A stretch of 64,000 nucleotides of DNA from CAIKMD01 sp036501365 (lineage in GTDB: Bacteria > Pseudomonadota > Alphaproteobacteria > ATCC43930 > CGMCC-115725). The stretch is from assembly GCA_036501365.1 (NCBI GenBank), contig DASYAL010000102.1:62001-126000 (forward strand). The letters are read 5' to 3'. Under the pieces are notes generated by a model. That model saw only the letters and a program-made list of their open reading frames with translations, had not been told where the DNA came from and ran no database searches. A program made the position numbers and the translations under genes. Positions 7,094 through 15,506 of this stretch are shown in pieces. Each line of letters opens with the position of its first letter. Position 1 is the first letter of the stretch.

Positions 7094-8248
7094 TTATGCG
7101 GCGACGACCGCGAGCTGGCGCAGCGCCGGCAGATCACCGGCGATCTTGCGCCAACTCTCGCCTTCGTCTTCCGAGAGCAGGATCGCGCCGCTTCCGGCGG
7201 TGCCGAAAGCATAACCGCGCGCCACCTCGCCGGTGCCGGCGAAGATCGTCCGCGTTTCGTGCGGATGCGGCTGCAGCGACCAGATCATCGGTCCCATCTC
7301 TTCGGGCAGGCCGCGACCCAAGCCGATCCGGCGCCAGCTCCGCGCGCCGTCGTCGCTGCGATAGAGCGCGGCGCGCGCGCCGGGTGCGTCTTTGTGCCAG
7401 ACGCCGTCGCCTTTGGTCGCGGGCCAGCGCACCGGCGAGCCGTCGGCGGTGCAGACCAGCAGCGACCGCGTATCGCCCCGCGCCGCAGGCAGCACCATCA
7501 TCTCATGGAAATAATCGCGCGCAACGCCGTTCTCGGCGCGCTGCCAGCCCCGGGTCGGATCGTCGCTCGCATAAAGCCCGCGCGCGCTCGAGACGACATA
7601 ACGATCGGCGCGCTGCGGCAGGCGTAGCAGGCGATGGATGTCGAGATAATCGATGCCCTGGCTGGCGTCGTCCCAGCTCTTGCCGCGATCGTTGCTGCGG
7701 GCGATGCCGCCATGTTCGATCGAGAGATAGATTTCGTCGGGATCATCGGGCCGGATGAAGATTTCGGTGATATGGCCTTCATGCGGTGGCAGCGGGAAGG
7801 TCCATTCCTGCGGCCCGTGCCGGAATTTGGGATTGGAGAAATGCGTGTCGACGCGCGCCGGCGCGGGATGCTTCTGGCGCGTCTGCTCGGGCAGGCTTTG
7901 CAGCGAGGCGATCTCGGCGAAGCTCTTGCCGCCGTCCTCGCTGCGATAGAGATGCACCGGCTCGGTCCCGGCATAGACGACGCGGTCGTCGCTGGGATCG
8001 ACCGCAATAGCGCGCAGGTCGCCGTCGATCACCTTCTGCCAGCTCTTGCCGGCATCGTCGCTGCGATAGAGCCCATCATGGGTGACGCCGGCGAAGACGA
8101 TCTCGGGATGGCCGGGCCGCGGATGGACGCAGTCGACGATTGCGCCCCTGAAAGCCTCGTTCGCGATCTCGGTCTTATCGCCCATCGCGTTCAAGACGAA
8201 CACGCCCTCATGGCTGGCGGCATAAAGGCGAAGCGGCGCGCGGCTCAT
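7094..8248 (-). CDS. Asp-box (BNR-repeat) beta-propeller protein, sialidase/Vps10-like fold
   Basis: 384 residues with at least five Asp-box repeats S-x-D-x-G-x-S/T-W: SDDAGKSW, SEDGGKSF, SNDRGKSW, SDDGARSW and SEDEGESW, spaced as in a six- or seven-bladed propeller. No signal peptide is visible, so it should be cytoplasmic unless exported with a partner. Sialidase catalytic residues are not apparent; comparable proteins annotated as exo-alpha-sialidase or glycosyl hydrolase usually have no proven activity. It lies between an amidohydrolase (44 bp downstream) and an unknown gene (13 bp upstream), so the three are likely one operon. Function unknown; a lactonase-like or scaffold role is possible. 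Confidence 0.78.
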   Translation of the reverse strand: MSRAPLRLYAASHEGVFVLNAMGDKTEIANEAFRGAIVDCVHPRPGHPEIVFAGVTHDGLYRSDDAGKSWQKVIDGDLRAIAVDPSDDRVVYAGTEPVHLYRSEDGGKSFAEIASLQSLPEQTRQKHPAPARVDTHFSNPKFRHGPQEWTFPLPPHEGHITEIFIRPDDPDEIYLSIEHGGIARSNDRGKSWDDASQGIDYLDIHRLLRLPQRADRYVVSSARGLYASDDPTRGWQRAENGVARDYFHEMMVLPAARGDTRSLLVCTADGSPVRWPATKGDGVWHKDAPGARAALYRSDDGARSWRRIGLGRGLPEEMGPMIWSLQPHPHETRTIFAGTGEVARGYAFGTAGSGAILLSEDEGESWRKIAGDLPALRQLAVVAA

Positions 8249-8261
8249 CGCTGTCTCCCGC

Positions 8262-9029
8262 TCAAGGCTCGGGGGTGATGATCTGGAGGCTGAAGGGCAG
8301 ATTGATCATGCCGTTGGCGCGCATCCAGGCGATACATTCCTTTTTGATCGCCGCCGTCGGCACCACCAGGATGACCTCTTCGTAGATCGCGCTGAGGCCG
8401 AGCGCTTTGACGATCCAGTCGCCGAGACGAATCTCGCGCCGGCTGCGGTCGAGATAGGGGCCGATAATGATCGCAGCGATCGTCCAGCGCGTCGCGCCCA
8501 CGGGGCGGAAGCGGAAATCGACCGATGGCTCGTCGGGATCGCGCGCCGCCCGCGAATCCATCTCGTGGTTCTGGAACTGCGCCTGCAGCGCCGGGCCGAC
8601 GCGCATGCGGCAGCGGCGGACAAGCGAGCGGCCGAAGCCTCGCGCTTGCGCCGCCACGCGCGCCGCGGCTTCGGCCGTGCCGAGCGAGGCGATCGTGTGC
8701 TTCCCATCGGTCAAGAGCCGCGCCGCGCGCAGCGCCGCAACGCGGTCGTAGCCGTGCCAGCGCGCGAGATGCTCGATCGCTGCCATCGGCGCCGAGCGCA
8801 GCGCCAGCTTCTTGAGAAAGCGGGTGGCTTCGAGACTCTCGACGAAGCGCAACGCCGCCAGCGCGCGTCGTAGGCTTTGTGGATTGACGCCATGCGCCTC
8901 GGCGATGCGCCGCAGCCCATCCTCGCGCTCGCCGAAGCGCAGGCCGTCGACCTTGGGCCGCGCCGCCGCGGCGAGCTCGCTCCATTGCGAGCGTCGCTTC
9001 TTCGGGAGCCGTTGTGTCGCCGATCTCAT
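8262..9029 (-). CDS. Unknown protein with helical N-terminal half
   Basis: 255 residues, not recognised. The N-terminal half is Arg/Ala-rich and helical; GLRRIAEAHGVNPQSLRRAL looks like a helix-turn-helix unit, so DNA binding is conceivable. The C-terminal half, from about residue 165, has mixed strands and helices (VDFRFRPVGATRWTIAAIII, EVILVVPTAAIKKECIAWM). No signal peptide or membrane segment. It is first in the operon with the Asp-box propeller and the amidohydrolase, and its upstream region holds two nested palindromes shared with the divergent FAH gene. An autoregulator is one reading, but I cannot support a function. Confidence 0.6.
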   Translation of the reverse strand: MRSATQRLPKKRRSQWSELAAAARPKVDGLRFGEREDGLRRIAEAHGVNPQSLRRALAALRFVESLEATRFLKKLALRSAPMAAIEHLARWHGYDRVAALRAARLLTDGKHTIASLGTAEAAARVAAQARGFGRSLVRRCRMRVGPALQAQFQNHEMDSRAARDPDEPSVDFRFRPVGATRWTIAAIIIGPYLDRSRREIRLGDWIVKALGLSAIYEEVILVVPTAAIKKECIAWMRANGMINLPFSLQIITPEP

Positions 9030-9075
9030 GGCAGGCTGAGATACCGCAAGAGCGATTGTGGTTCAAGGGCTGTCT

Positions 9076-9092
9076 TGGTATGAATCATACCA
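9076..9092. promoter_or_regulatory. 17-bp palindrome, candidate GntR-type operator
   Basis: TGGTATGAATCATACCA: two perfect 8-bp arms around one central A, in the divergent gap between the unknown gene (starts 9029, minus) and the FAH gene (starts 9210, plus). The TGGTAT...ATACCA core resembles operators of FCD-type GntR regulators that control catabolic genes. It overlaps the long palindrome that follows by 4 bp. Confidence 0.55.
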
Positions 9093-9121
9093 GATCAGGG
9101 ATGGTTCATCCCTGATCTGGT
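9089..9121. promoter_or_regulatory. Perfect 15-bp inverted repeat with 3-nt loop in a divergent promoter region
   Basis: ACCAGATCAGGGATG (9089-9103), loop GTT, CATCCCTGATCTGGT (9107-9121). No T-run follows on either strand, so a plain intrinsic terminator is unlikely, and it lies upstream of both divergent genes. It could be an operator or an mRNA hairpin in the leader of the FAH transcript. Confidence 0.65.
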
Positions 9122-9209
9122 CGTTGGAGCCGCCCCAAATCCCTGCTAAGAGGGGACGACGCGCGCGGTTTTGATGGGGCCATCGCGAAGCGCGTGGGGG
9201 AGGCAAGGC

Positions 9210-10178
9210 ATGGCGGACGCACCCGAAATCGCTTTCGGCATCGGCACGATCCTCGCCGAAGGAAAGCCCGCTACCGCCGTGGTAATCGACGACCGCGTCA
9301 CGAAGCTTTCCGATATCGTCGCGCGCCACTCGACGCCGGGTGCCGCCGCGCCGGCGATGCGCGATTTCATGCCGGATTGGGACCGCTGGCATGGCTGGTT
9401 GCGCGGCCTCGACTTGAAGCCCAAGGCAGAGGAAGGCTGGGTTCCGCTGGCGGCGGCGAAATTCCTGCCGCCCGTGCCCGAGCCCAACAACATCTTCCAT
9501 CTTTATCACAACTTCGAGCGGCCGAGCCGCGTCACCGGCCGGAGCGATCCGCCCAAAGCCGAGCGCGTGCTGCCCGACGTGTTCTTCGGCTCACGCTCGG
9601 CGCTCGCCGGCTTCGGTGACACCATCTATCGCGAGCATGGCGGCGTGCAATTCGATTTCGAGGTCGAGGTGACGATCGTCATCGGCAAGCCCGCGACGCG
9701 CGTCTCCGCGGATAAGGCGGATGCGTATATCGCCGGCTACGCGCTCTGCAACGATCTCACCATGCATTTCGCCTGGTGGCGCAATCTGCGCGACAAGAGC
9801 CCGATCAACGACAACATCCGGATGAAGAACTTCGCCGGCCACACGCCGATGAGCCGGGTGATCGTGCCGCGCGATCTCGTCGGCGATCCGCATGATCTGC
9901 GGGTACGCGCCTGGATCGACGACAAGCTGCATCAGGACGCCCGCACCAATGCGATGCTGTGGCATATGGGCGAGGCGGTCGAATACCTCTCCTACATCAT
10001 GACCTTGATGCCGGGCGATCTCATCCTGATGGGCTCGCCGGCGAACCTGCCTTTGGAACCGGGGCAGAAGAATCACGGCATTGAGATAGGACAGACGATT
10101 CGCTGCGAGGTGGAGAAGCTCGGGCGCATGGAGAATCGCGTCGAGGAGCAGCCTTGGCGCCAGCCGAACGAATTTTGA
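9210..10178 (+). CDS. Fumarylacetoacetate hydrolase (FAH) family protein
   Basis: 322 residues from ATG 9210, preceded by GGGGAGG; an upstream in-frame ATG at 9171 has no ribosome site. The FAH fold is shown by NNIFHLYHNFE, the metal ligands in FDFEVEVTIVIG (two Glu), YALCNDLTMH (Asp) and the C-terminal MTLMPGDLILMGSPANL. These Mg-dependent enzymes cleave C-C bonds or decarboxylate 2-oxo acids in ring-cleavage pathways. The residues between the ligands differ from classical homogentisate-pathway FAH, so the substrate is unknown. It heads an operon with a TRAP binding protein and a second FAH enzyme. Confidence 0.87.
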   Translation: MADAPEIAFGIGTILAEGKPATAVVIDDRVTKLSDIVARHSTPGAAAPAMRDFMPDWDRWHGWLRGLDLKPKAEEGWVPLAAAKFLPPVPEPNNIFHLYHNFERPSRVTGRSDPPKAERVLPDVFFGSRSALAGFGDTIYREHGGVQFDFEVEVTIVIGKPATRVSADKADAYIAGYALCNDLTMHFAWWRNLRDKSPINDNIRMKNFAGHTPMSRVIVPRDLVGDPHDLRVRAWIDDKLHQDARTNAMLWHMGEAVEYLSYIMTLMPGDLILMGSPANLPLEPGQKNHGIEIGQTIRCEVEKLGRMENRVEEQPWRQPNEF

Positions 10179-10207
10179 ATTTTCAGCGAGTGAGGGGGAA
10201 CGTCATC

Positions 10208-11227
10208 ATGAAATGGTTTCTGCGCGCGTTGCTTGTGGCGCTGGCGCTCGTGCCGTTCGGCCGCACTGCCACGGCCGATCCGGTCAATCTGCTGTTCGAC
10301 ATCATCGGCCCGACGCGCTCCGGCGCGATGATCAACGCGCTCGAGCCCTGGGCCGCGAAGGTCAATCAGGAAGGCGCCGGCATCATCCACGTCGATGTGC
10401 GCGAGGGCGTGACGCTTGCCACCTTCGAGAACATCTATGATCGCGTGCTCGACGACGCGATCCAGGTCGGCTGGGGGATGCAGAATGCGGTCGCCGGCAA
10501 GTTCCCGCTCTCCGAAGTCCCGGCGGTGCCGTTCCTGGTGAAATCGGCGCAGGCGGGCTCGGTCGCGTTCTGGCGGCTCTACAAGACCGGCCTGCTCGAT
10601 TCGGAATACGACCAGATCGTGCCGCTCGCCACCGGCATGCTCGGCGCCGGCGGCTTGCATATCAACGCGCCGCTCAAAAGCTTCGCCGATCTCAACGGGC
10701 TGAAGCTGATCGTCGCCGGGCAGATGCAGAGCAAGACCATCGCTGCTCTCGGCGCGTCGCCGATATCGATCCCGCTCACCGACGAATATCAGGCGGTCCA
10801 GCGCAAGACTGCCGACGGCGTCGTGATCGGCTGGGGAGGGGTGCGCGCTTTCAAGCTCGAGCAGGTTGCGCCGTACCATGTCGATGTCACGGTCGGCACC
10901 TCGATCAGCATGGTGTTTATGGCGAAGAAGAAGTTCGACGCGCTGCCGGCGGCGGCGCAGAAGATCCTACTCGACACGTCGGGCGAGGCGCTCAGCCGGC
11001 AATACGGCATCGCCGTCGACAACGAAGCCGCCGGCATCCGCGATGCAGTGATGGCCGAGAACGGCCAGAAGACCGTCACCGTGCCCGCCGCCGACATGGC
11101 CAAATGGGAAGCGAAGGTGAAGCCTGTGGTCGATCAATGGGCGGCGAGCCGCAAGAACGGCCAGGCGGTGCTCGATAAATATCGCACGCTCTACGCCCAG
11201 GCCGCCGCGGAGATCCGGCAGCACTGA
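10208..11227 (+). CDS. TRAP transporter solute-binding protein, DctP family
   Basis: 339 residues from ATG 10208 (AGGGGG upstream). Signal peptide MKWFLRALLVALALVPFGRTATA, cleaved near 23. DctP traits follow: FENIYDRVLDDAIQVGWGM, FPLSEVPAVPFLVKSAQAGS, then LNGLKLIVAGQMQSKTIAALGASPISIPLTDEYQAVQRKTADG, the ligand-orienting region. The Arg that usually salt-bridges a carboxylate ligand is replaced locally by GQMQSK, so ligand chemistry may differ. DctQ and DctM membrane subunits, needed for TRAP import, are absent from the window. It sits between two FAH-family genes, suggesting that it delivers their acidic substrate. Confidence 0.86.
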   Translation: MKWFLRALLVALALVPFGRTATADPVNLLFDIIGPTRSGAMINALEPWAAKVNQEGAGIIHVDVREGVTLATFENIYDRVLDDAIQVGWGMQNAVAGKFPLSEVPAVPFLVKSAQAGSVAFWRLYKTGLLDSEYDQIVPLATGMLGAGGLHINAPLKSFADLNGLKLIVAGQMQSKTIAALGASPISIPLTDEYQAVQRKTADGVVIGWGGVRAFKLEQVAPYHVDVTVGTSISMVFMAKKKFDALPAAAQKILLDTSGEALSRQYGIAVDNEAAGIRDAVMAENGQKTVTVPAADMAKWEAKVKPVVDQWAASRKNGQAVLDKYRTLYAQAAAEIRQH

Positions 11228-11323
11228 TCGCGCGCCGCGCGCCGCGCCATTCCCTCGGTTTCAGCCGTGATCTAGGCTGCGGCCGTACCGGATTTTGGGA
11301 ACGGTTGGAGGAAGAGGCAGGCG

Positions 11324-12247
11324 ATGCGGATCATTTCTTACAGCGAGAACGGTGCGCCGCGGATCGGTGTCGTAACCGGTGCCGAGAGCTTCGTGCCGGT
11401 CGCCGATGTCGCGCCCTCCTTGCCGATAACGTTGCGTGCGCTGGTTGCGCTGCCCGACGGCCTCGCGCTGCTGCGCGACGCGGTCGGCGGCAAGGCGGGC
11501 ACGCGCAAGCTCAAAGACGCTGCCCTCCTGCCGGTCGTTCCCGATCCGCATGTCACCTGGGCCTTGGCGCTTAACTTCAAGACGCATATCGAGGAGACCG
11601 GCCTCACCACCTCGCGCGAATTCCCGCATCTCTTCGTCCGTACACCGGCGTCGATCGTCGGGCACAATCAGCCGCTGCTTTGCCCGCCGCCCCAAGTTGC
11701 GAAGGAATTCGATTACGAGGGCGAGCTCGGCGTCGTTATCGGCCGCGGTGGGCGTCATATCCCGGTCGACAAGGCTTTCGATCACATCGCCGGCTTCTGC
11801 TGCTGCAACGAAGGCTCGGTGCGCGAATATCAGCGCCACAATCGCAATTTTGGCCTCGGCAAGAATTTCGAGCGCTCGGGCAGCACCGGTCCCTGGCTGA
11901 TGACGGTCGATGAATTCGGCGATCCGAAGCAGCAGCGCGTCATCACGCGGCTCAACGGCATCGAGCGCCAGAACGCGCCCTTGAACGACATGCTGTTCTC
12001 GGTCGAGCAGGTGATCCACTACCTCTCGACCGGCTCCACGCTGCTGCCCGGCGATGTGATCATGATGGGCACGCCCGGGGCGCTGCCGCCGCATCCAGGC
12101 GAGAACCTGCAGCCCTCGGGACGGCACAAGGTGCTGGGCGTCGTGAACATGAAGCCCGGTGACACGGTCGAGGTCGAGATCACCGGCCTCGGCGCGCTCA
12201 AGAATACGATCGTCGGCGACGAGCCCGCTTCCTACCGGCCGCGCTAG
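11324..12247 (+). CDS. Fumarylacetoacetate hydrolase family protein
   Basis: 307 residues. The N-terminal domain (MRIISYSENGAPRIGVV) is of the type found in 2-oxo-hepta-3-ene-dioate hydratase/isomerase and acylpyruvate hydrolase relatives. The catalytic part shows ALNFKTHIEET, FDYEGELGVVIG (paired Glu ligands), FCCCNEGSVREYQ and LLPGDVIMMGTPGALPP. The usual CDVS or NDVS with a metal-ligand Asp is here CCNEGS, an Asp-to-Glu type change seen again in the paralogue at 21420, where it is FNDGS. Cytoplasmic, Mg-dependent. The third gene of the operon; its 3' end overlaps the opposite-strand sirtuin gene by 4 bp. Confidence 0.87.
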   Translation: MRIISYSENGAPRIGVVTGAESFVPVADVAPSLPITLRALVALPDGLALLRDAVGGKAGTRKLKDAALLPVVPDPHVTWALALNFKTHIEETGLTTSREFPHLFVRTPASIVGHNQPLLCPPPQVAKEFDYEGELGVVIGRGGRHIPVDKAFDHIAGFCCCNEGSVREYQRHNRNFGLGKNFERSGSTGPWLMTVDEFGDPKQQRVITRLNGIERQNAPLNDMLFSVEQVIHYLSTGSTLLPGDVIMMGTPGALPPHPGENLQPSGRHKVLGVVNMKPGDTVEVEITGLGALKNTIVGDEPASYRPR

Positions 12248-12990
12248 TCGAGCGGCACGGCGGCCGACAAGGTTGGGCCGATCTCATCATGCAGAACCAG
12301 ATCGGCGTATTCGTCCTGCTCGGTGGGCTCGCGGTTGACGATGACCAGCCGCGCGCCGTTTTGCTTGGCGAGCAACGGAAAACCCGCGGCGGGATAAACC
12401 ACCAGCGACGAGCCGAGCACGAGGAAGAGGTCGCTGGCGAGCGTTTCGTCGCGCGCCCGGTCGACGGTCTCGGGCGATAGCGCCTGGCCGAAAGAGATTG
12501 TCGCGGTCTTGACGATACCGCCGCAATTGCGGCAGGACGGGATCTCGCCGCGGCCCATAAAGCTTTGCTTCAGCACCTCGAGCTCGTGGCGCAGCCCGCA
12601 ATCGAGACAGGTCGCATAGCTGCCGTTGCCGTGCAGCTCAGTAATCTGCGTGCCCGGCACGCCCGAATCCTGGTGCAGATTGTCGACATTCTGGGTGATC
12701 ACCGCGGTGACCTTGCCGCGCCCCACCAGCCGCGCGACAGCGTAATGCCCGGCATTGGGCTTGGCGCCGGTCCAGCGCATGGCGCCGGAAAAGGTGCGGT
12801 TCCAGGCCTCGCGGCGCTTGTCCTCGCTGGCGACGAATTCCTGGTAATAGATCGGCTTCATCCGGCTCCAGATGCCGCCGGGACTGCGGAAATCGGGCAC
12901 GCCCGATTCCGTCGAGATGCCGGCGCCGGTAAAGACCACGGCGCGGCGCGATTGCGCCAGAAGATGCGCGAGCTCGGCAGACAAGGACAT
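12244..12990 (-). CDS. Sirtuin, NAD-dependent protein deacylase (SIR2 family)
   Basis: 248 residues from ATG 12990. GAGIS (22-26), TQNVDNLHQDSG (99-110) and the catalytic His in ELHGN (H120) are intact. Four zinc cysteines are at 128, 131, 153 and 156 (CLDC and CRNC). SFGQALSP and LGSSLVVYPAA complete the Rossmann fold. It removes acyl groups from lysines of proteins such as acyl-CoA synthetases, using NAD. The start lies only 27 bp from the divergent mug gene, so the two promoters must overlap. Bacterial CobB is the closest functional model, but the deacetylase versus desuccinylase choice cannot be read reliably here. Confidence 0.92.
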   Translation of the reverse strand: MSLSAELAHLLAQSRRAVVFTGAGISTESGVPDFRSPGGIWSRMKPIYYQEFVASEDKRREAWNRTFSGAMRWTGAKPNAGHYAVARLVGRGKVTAVITQNVDNLHQDSGVPGTQITELHGNGSYATCLDCGLRHELEVLKQSFMGRGEIPSCRNCGGIVKTATISFGQALSPETVDRARDETLASDLFLVLGSSLVVYPAAGFPLLAKQNGARLVIVNREPTEQDEYADLVLHDEIGPTLSAAVPLD

Positions 12991-13017
12991 GGCTCCACCA
13001 TAGTGTAGAAAGACCCG

Positions 13018-13581
13018 ATGGCGAAGCCGCCCACCCTGCCCGATCTGCTGCGCGAAGGCCTCGATGTCGTCTTCGTCGGCATCAACCCGTCGGTCTTCTC
13101 GGCGCAGCAAGGTCATTACTTCGCGCGCAAGATCAACCGCTTTTGGCCGGCCTTCTCGCGCTCGCGCTTGAGCCTTGCGGCGCGACAGGTGTTCGGCGTC
13201 GAGCGGTTGGAGCCGGTTCATGATCGCGCCCTCCAAGATTACGGCTTCGGCTTCACCGATCTCGTCAAGCGCGCGAGCCCGCGCTCGACCGATCTGACGC
13301 GCGACGAGCCGAATGCCGGCGTCGCGGCGCTGGTGCGCAAGCTCAAGCGCTATTGTCCACGCATGGCTTGCCTTCACGGCGTTACGGTCGGCCGCCCGGT
13401 GCAGCGCGTGCTGGCGCCGCAATTGGTCCAGATTGGTCTGGGTCTGCAACCATATCTGATCGGAACGACGCGCGTCTTCGTCGTGCCCAATCCCAGTCCC
13501 GCCAACGCGCATTTCACGCCGGCCGATCAGACACGCTGGTACGACGCGCTCGCCGACGCGCTTGATGAATCCGCGCATTGA
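13018..13581 (+). CDS. mug: G/U mismatch-specific DNA glycosylase (Mug/TDG family)
   Basis: 187 residues. GINPS (21-25) contains the Asn that activates water in Mug, and VPNPSPANAHF (156-166) matches the second active-site loop NPSG-x-N. FGFTDLVKRASPRSTDL is a further family segment. The enzyme removes uracil or ethenocytosine opposite G in DNA. Full length for the family. It is divergent from the sirtuin gene with a 27-bp gap and is followed after 36 bp by a bicupin gene of unrelated function. Confidence 0.9.
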   Translation: MAKPPTLPDLLREGLDVVFVGINPSVFSAQQGHYFARKINRFWPAFSRSRLSLAARQVFGVERLEPVHDRALQDYGFGFTDLVKRASPRSTDLTRDEPNAGVAALVRKLKRYCPRMACLHGVTVGRPVQRVLAPQLVQIGLGLQPYLIGTTRVFVVPNPSPANAHFTPADQTRWYDALADALDESAH

Positions 13582-13617
13582 CGGCACCATGCGTTAGAAA
13601 ATACCGGGAGCCCGCCC

Positions 13618-14526
13618 ATGACGTCGCCGTCCATCACCCTGGTCAATGTTGCCGACCTGCCGCTCGAAGGCGTGCAGCGCGGCCGCGTCAACATGATCCG
13701 CCGCAAGCGCCTGCCGCTCGAGACCGGCGTGCCCGGGGTCACCTGCGAGTTCTCGCTCTCGGTCGTGCCAGAGGGCTATTTCACTCCGCGTCACCGGCAC
13801 AATTTCGATCAGATCCGTTACACCCTCACCGGTATCCAGAGCACCGGCCACGGCGATCTCGCGCCCGGCGAGATCGGCTATTTCCCCGAAGGCGCCTATT
13901 ACGGTCCGCAGGCGCAGGAAGGCGAATGCTCGACCCTGGTGCTGCAATTCCAGGGCGCGAGCGGCGAGCATCTCCTTTCGAACGAGGAGATGAACGCGAC
14001 CTATCAGAAGATGATCGCCGACGGCGCGACTTTCGAGAACGGTATCTATCGCGGCACGACGCCGGGCGGCGGCAAGAGGAACAAGGATTCCTACGTCGCG
14101 ATCTGGGAAGAGCATGAAGGCAAGAAACTGGCCTTCCCGAAGTCGCGCTATCGCACGCCGGTGATGATGCAGCCGCAATTCTATAGTTGGCTGCCCGATC
14201 GCGCGCGGCCGGGAATTGAGACCAAGCATCTCGGCACCTTCAACGAGATGCGCACCGGTATCGGCTTTTTCCGCCTGCTGCCCGGCGCGCGGCTCGCCGC
14301 GGGACCGCAGAAGGATGCCGAGATCCGCTACATCGTCGAAGGTACCTGCCGCTACGACGGCAAGGAATGGGGCGAGGGAACGTATCTCTATCTGCCGCCC
14401 GGCGCCGAGACCGGCGGTTTCGATTCTGCCGCCGGCGCGACGTTCTTCTATATCTCGCTGCCGCTGATCGCCGAATTCGCCGCACGGCGGCAGGACAGGG
14501 CGTCGGCGCGCGTCGCCGCGGAATAA
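13618..14526 (+). CDS. Bicupin protein
   Basis: 302 residues with two beta-barrel cupin halves. In the first (about residues 40-120) PRHRHNFDQIRYTLTG gives the metal-binding HxH-x(3,4)-E/Q pattern, with Gln at the usual Glu. The second (about 190-285) ends with IRYIVEGTCRYDGKEWGEG and YLPPGAE. No signal peptide. Bicupins include aromatic dioxygenases and sugar isomerases, and a role in ring cleavage would suit the neighbourhood, but sequence does not decide. It probably forms an operon with the NMT1-type binding protein 20 bp downstream. Confidence 0.75.
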   Translation: MTSPSITLVNVADLPLEGVQRGRVNMIRRKRLPLETGVPGVTCEFSLSVVPEGYFTPRHRHNFDQIRYTLTGIQSTGHGDLAPGEIGYFPEGAYYGPQAQEGECSTLVLQFQGASGEHLLSNEEMNATYQKMIADGATFENGIYRGTTPGGGKRNKDSYVAIWEEHEGKKLAFPKSRYRTPVMMQPQFYSWLPDRARPGIETKHLGTFNEMRTGIGFFRLLPGARLAAGPQKDAEIRYIVEGTCRYDGKEWGEGTYLYLPPGAETGGFDSAAGATFFYISLPLIAEFAARRQDRASARVAAE

Positions 14527-14546
14527 TTCAAAAAATCGGGGAGGGG

Positions 14547-15506
14547 ATGATGAACAGCCGAGGCGGTTTCGTCGGCGCGGCGTTGGCTGCGCTGCTGGCC
14601 TCCAGCGTCGCCGCGCAAGCCGCGGACCATCTGCGCGTTGGCACGCCCGAAGGCACCGCCTATGTCTTTGCACCAATCGATGTCGGCAATGGCGCCGGGA
14701 TCTTCGCCAAAGCGGGGATCGAGGTCGAGAAGCTCAATTTCGGCGGCGGCGCCAAGCTCGAACAGGCGATGTCGGCGGGCGCGATCGATATGTCGGTCGC
14801 CGGCAATATCGGCCTGGCCTACGCGACCAAAGGCGTGCCCGAGAAAGCCGTCGCTGTCCTCGCCGGGCCGCCGATCGAGATGTCGATCGTTATTCGTTCG
14901 GACGGCGACATCAAGAAGGTCGAGGACTTAAAGGGCAAGTCGATCGGCGTCGGCGGTGCGACCTCGCTGACGGCGTGGCTAGCATTGCAGCTGTCGCAGC
15001 ATGAAGGCTGGGGCGCTGACGGCGTGAAGCGCACGCCGATCGGGGATATGAGTAGCATGGTCGCTGCGCTCATGACCAAGAATGTCGACGGCATCGTCGG
15101 GCCGGTTGAAGGCGGCTATCTGCTGCAGCAAAAGGGTCAGGGTCAGGTGCTCATGACTTTCGGCAGCATCCTGCCGCAATTCATCACCCATGGCATGTTC
15201 GCGAGCGACGCGCTGATCGCGCAACATCCCGATACCGTGCGTCGCTTCGTTCACGCCTGGTTCGACACGATCAAATACATGCGGACTCACAAAGCCGACA
15301 CCATTAAGCTGACGCAGCCGGTCACCAACCTGCCGTCCGATATCGCCGACAAGGTCTACGAACTCGAGACGCCCGCCTTGTCGCTCGACGGCAAGTTCGA
15401 TCAGAAAGCGCTCGCGGCGACGATGCAGTCCTTTGTCGATCTCCATCAGATCGACAAGCTGCCCGCCGATACCAGGAGCCTTTATACCGAGCAGTTCTTG
15501 CCGTAA
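14547..15506 (+). CDS. ABC-type solute-binding protein, NMT1/SsuA-TauA-like
   Basis: 319 residues from the first of two tandem ATG codons (14547, 14550) behind GGGGAGGGG. Signal peptide to about residue 26 (AAQAA). The fold signature is FAPIDVGNGAGIFAKAGIEVEKLNFGGGAKLEQAMSAGAIDM-like, DLKGKSIGVGG and EGGYLLQQKG. Such proteins bind sulfonates, nitrates, pyrimidine precursors or aromatic acids for ABC import. It is paralogous to the binding protein at 48041 (shared LTAWLLQ/LTAWLALQLS, ITH, EGG and THKAxT segments). No ABC import subunits lie nearby. Its stop codon directly abuts the stop codon of the opposite-strand exporter gene, with no base between. Confidence 0.83.
   Translation: MMNSRGGFVGAALAALLASSVAAQAADHLRVGTPEGTAYVFAPIDVGNGAGIFAKAGIEVEKLNFGGGAKLEQAMSAGAIDMSVAGNIGLAYATKGVPEKAVAVLAGPPIEMSIVIRSDGDIKKVEDLKGKSIGVGGATSLTAWLALQLSQHEGWGADGVKRTPIGDMSSMVAALMTKNVDGIVGPVEGGYLLQQKGQGQVLMTFGSILPQFITHGMFASDALIAQHPDTVRRFVHAWFDTIKYMRTHKADTIKLTQPVTNLPSDIADKVYELETPALSLDGKFDQKALAATMQSFVDLHQIDKLPADTRSLYTEQFLP

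Noticed and set aside
9089..9121. Intrinsic terminator
   Set aside because: Strong stem but no T-tract on either strand, and it lies upstream of both flanking genes.
12991..13590. N-terminal extension of the sirtuin to about 448 residues
   Set aside because: The extension is antisense to mug, which has clear active-site motifs; the sirtuin domain starts at ATG 12990.
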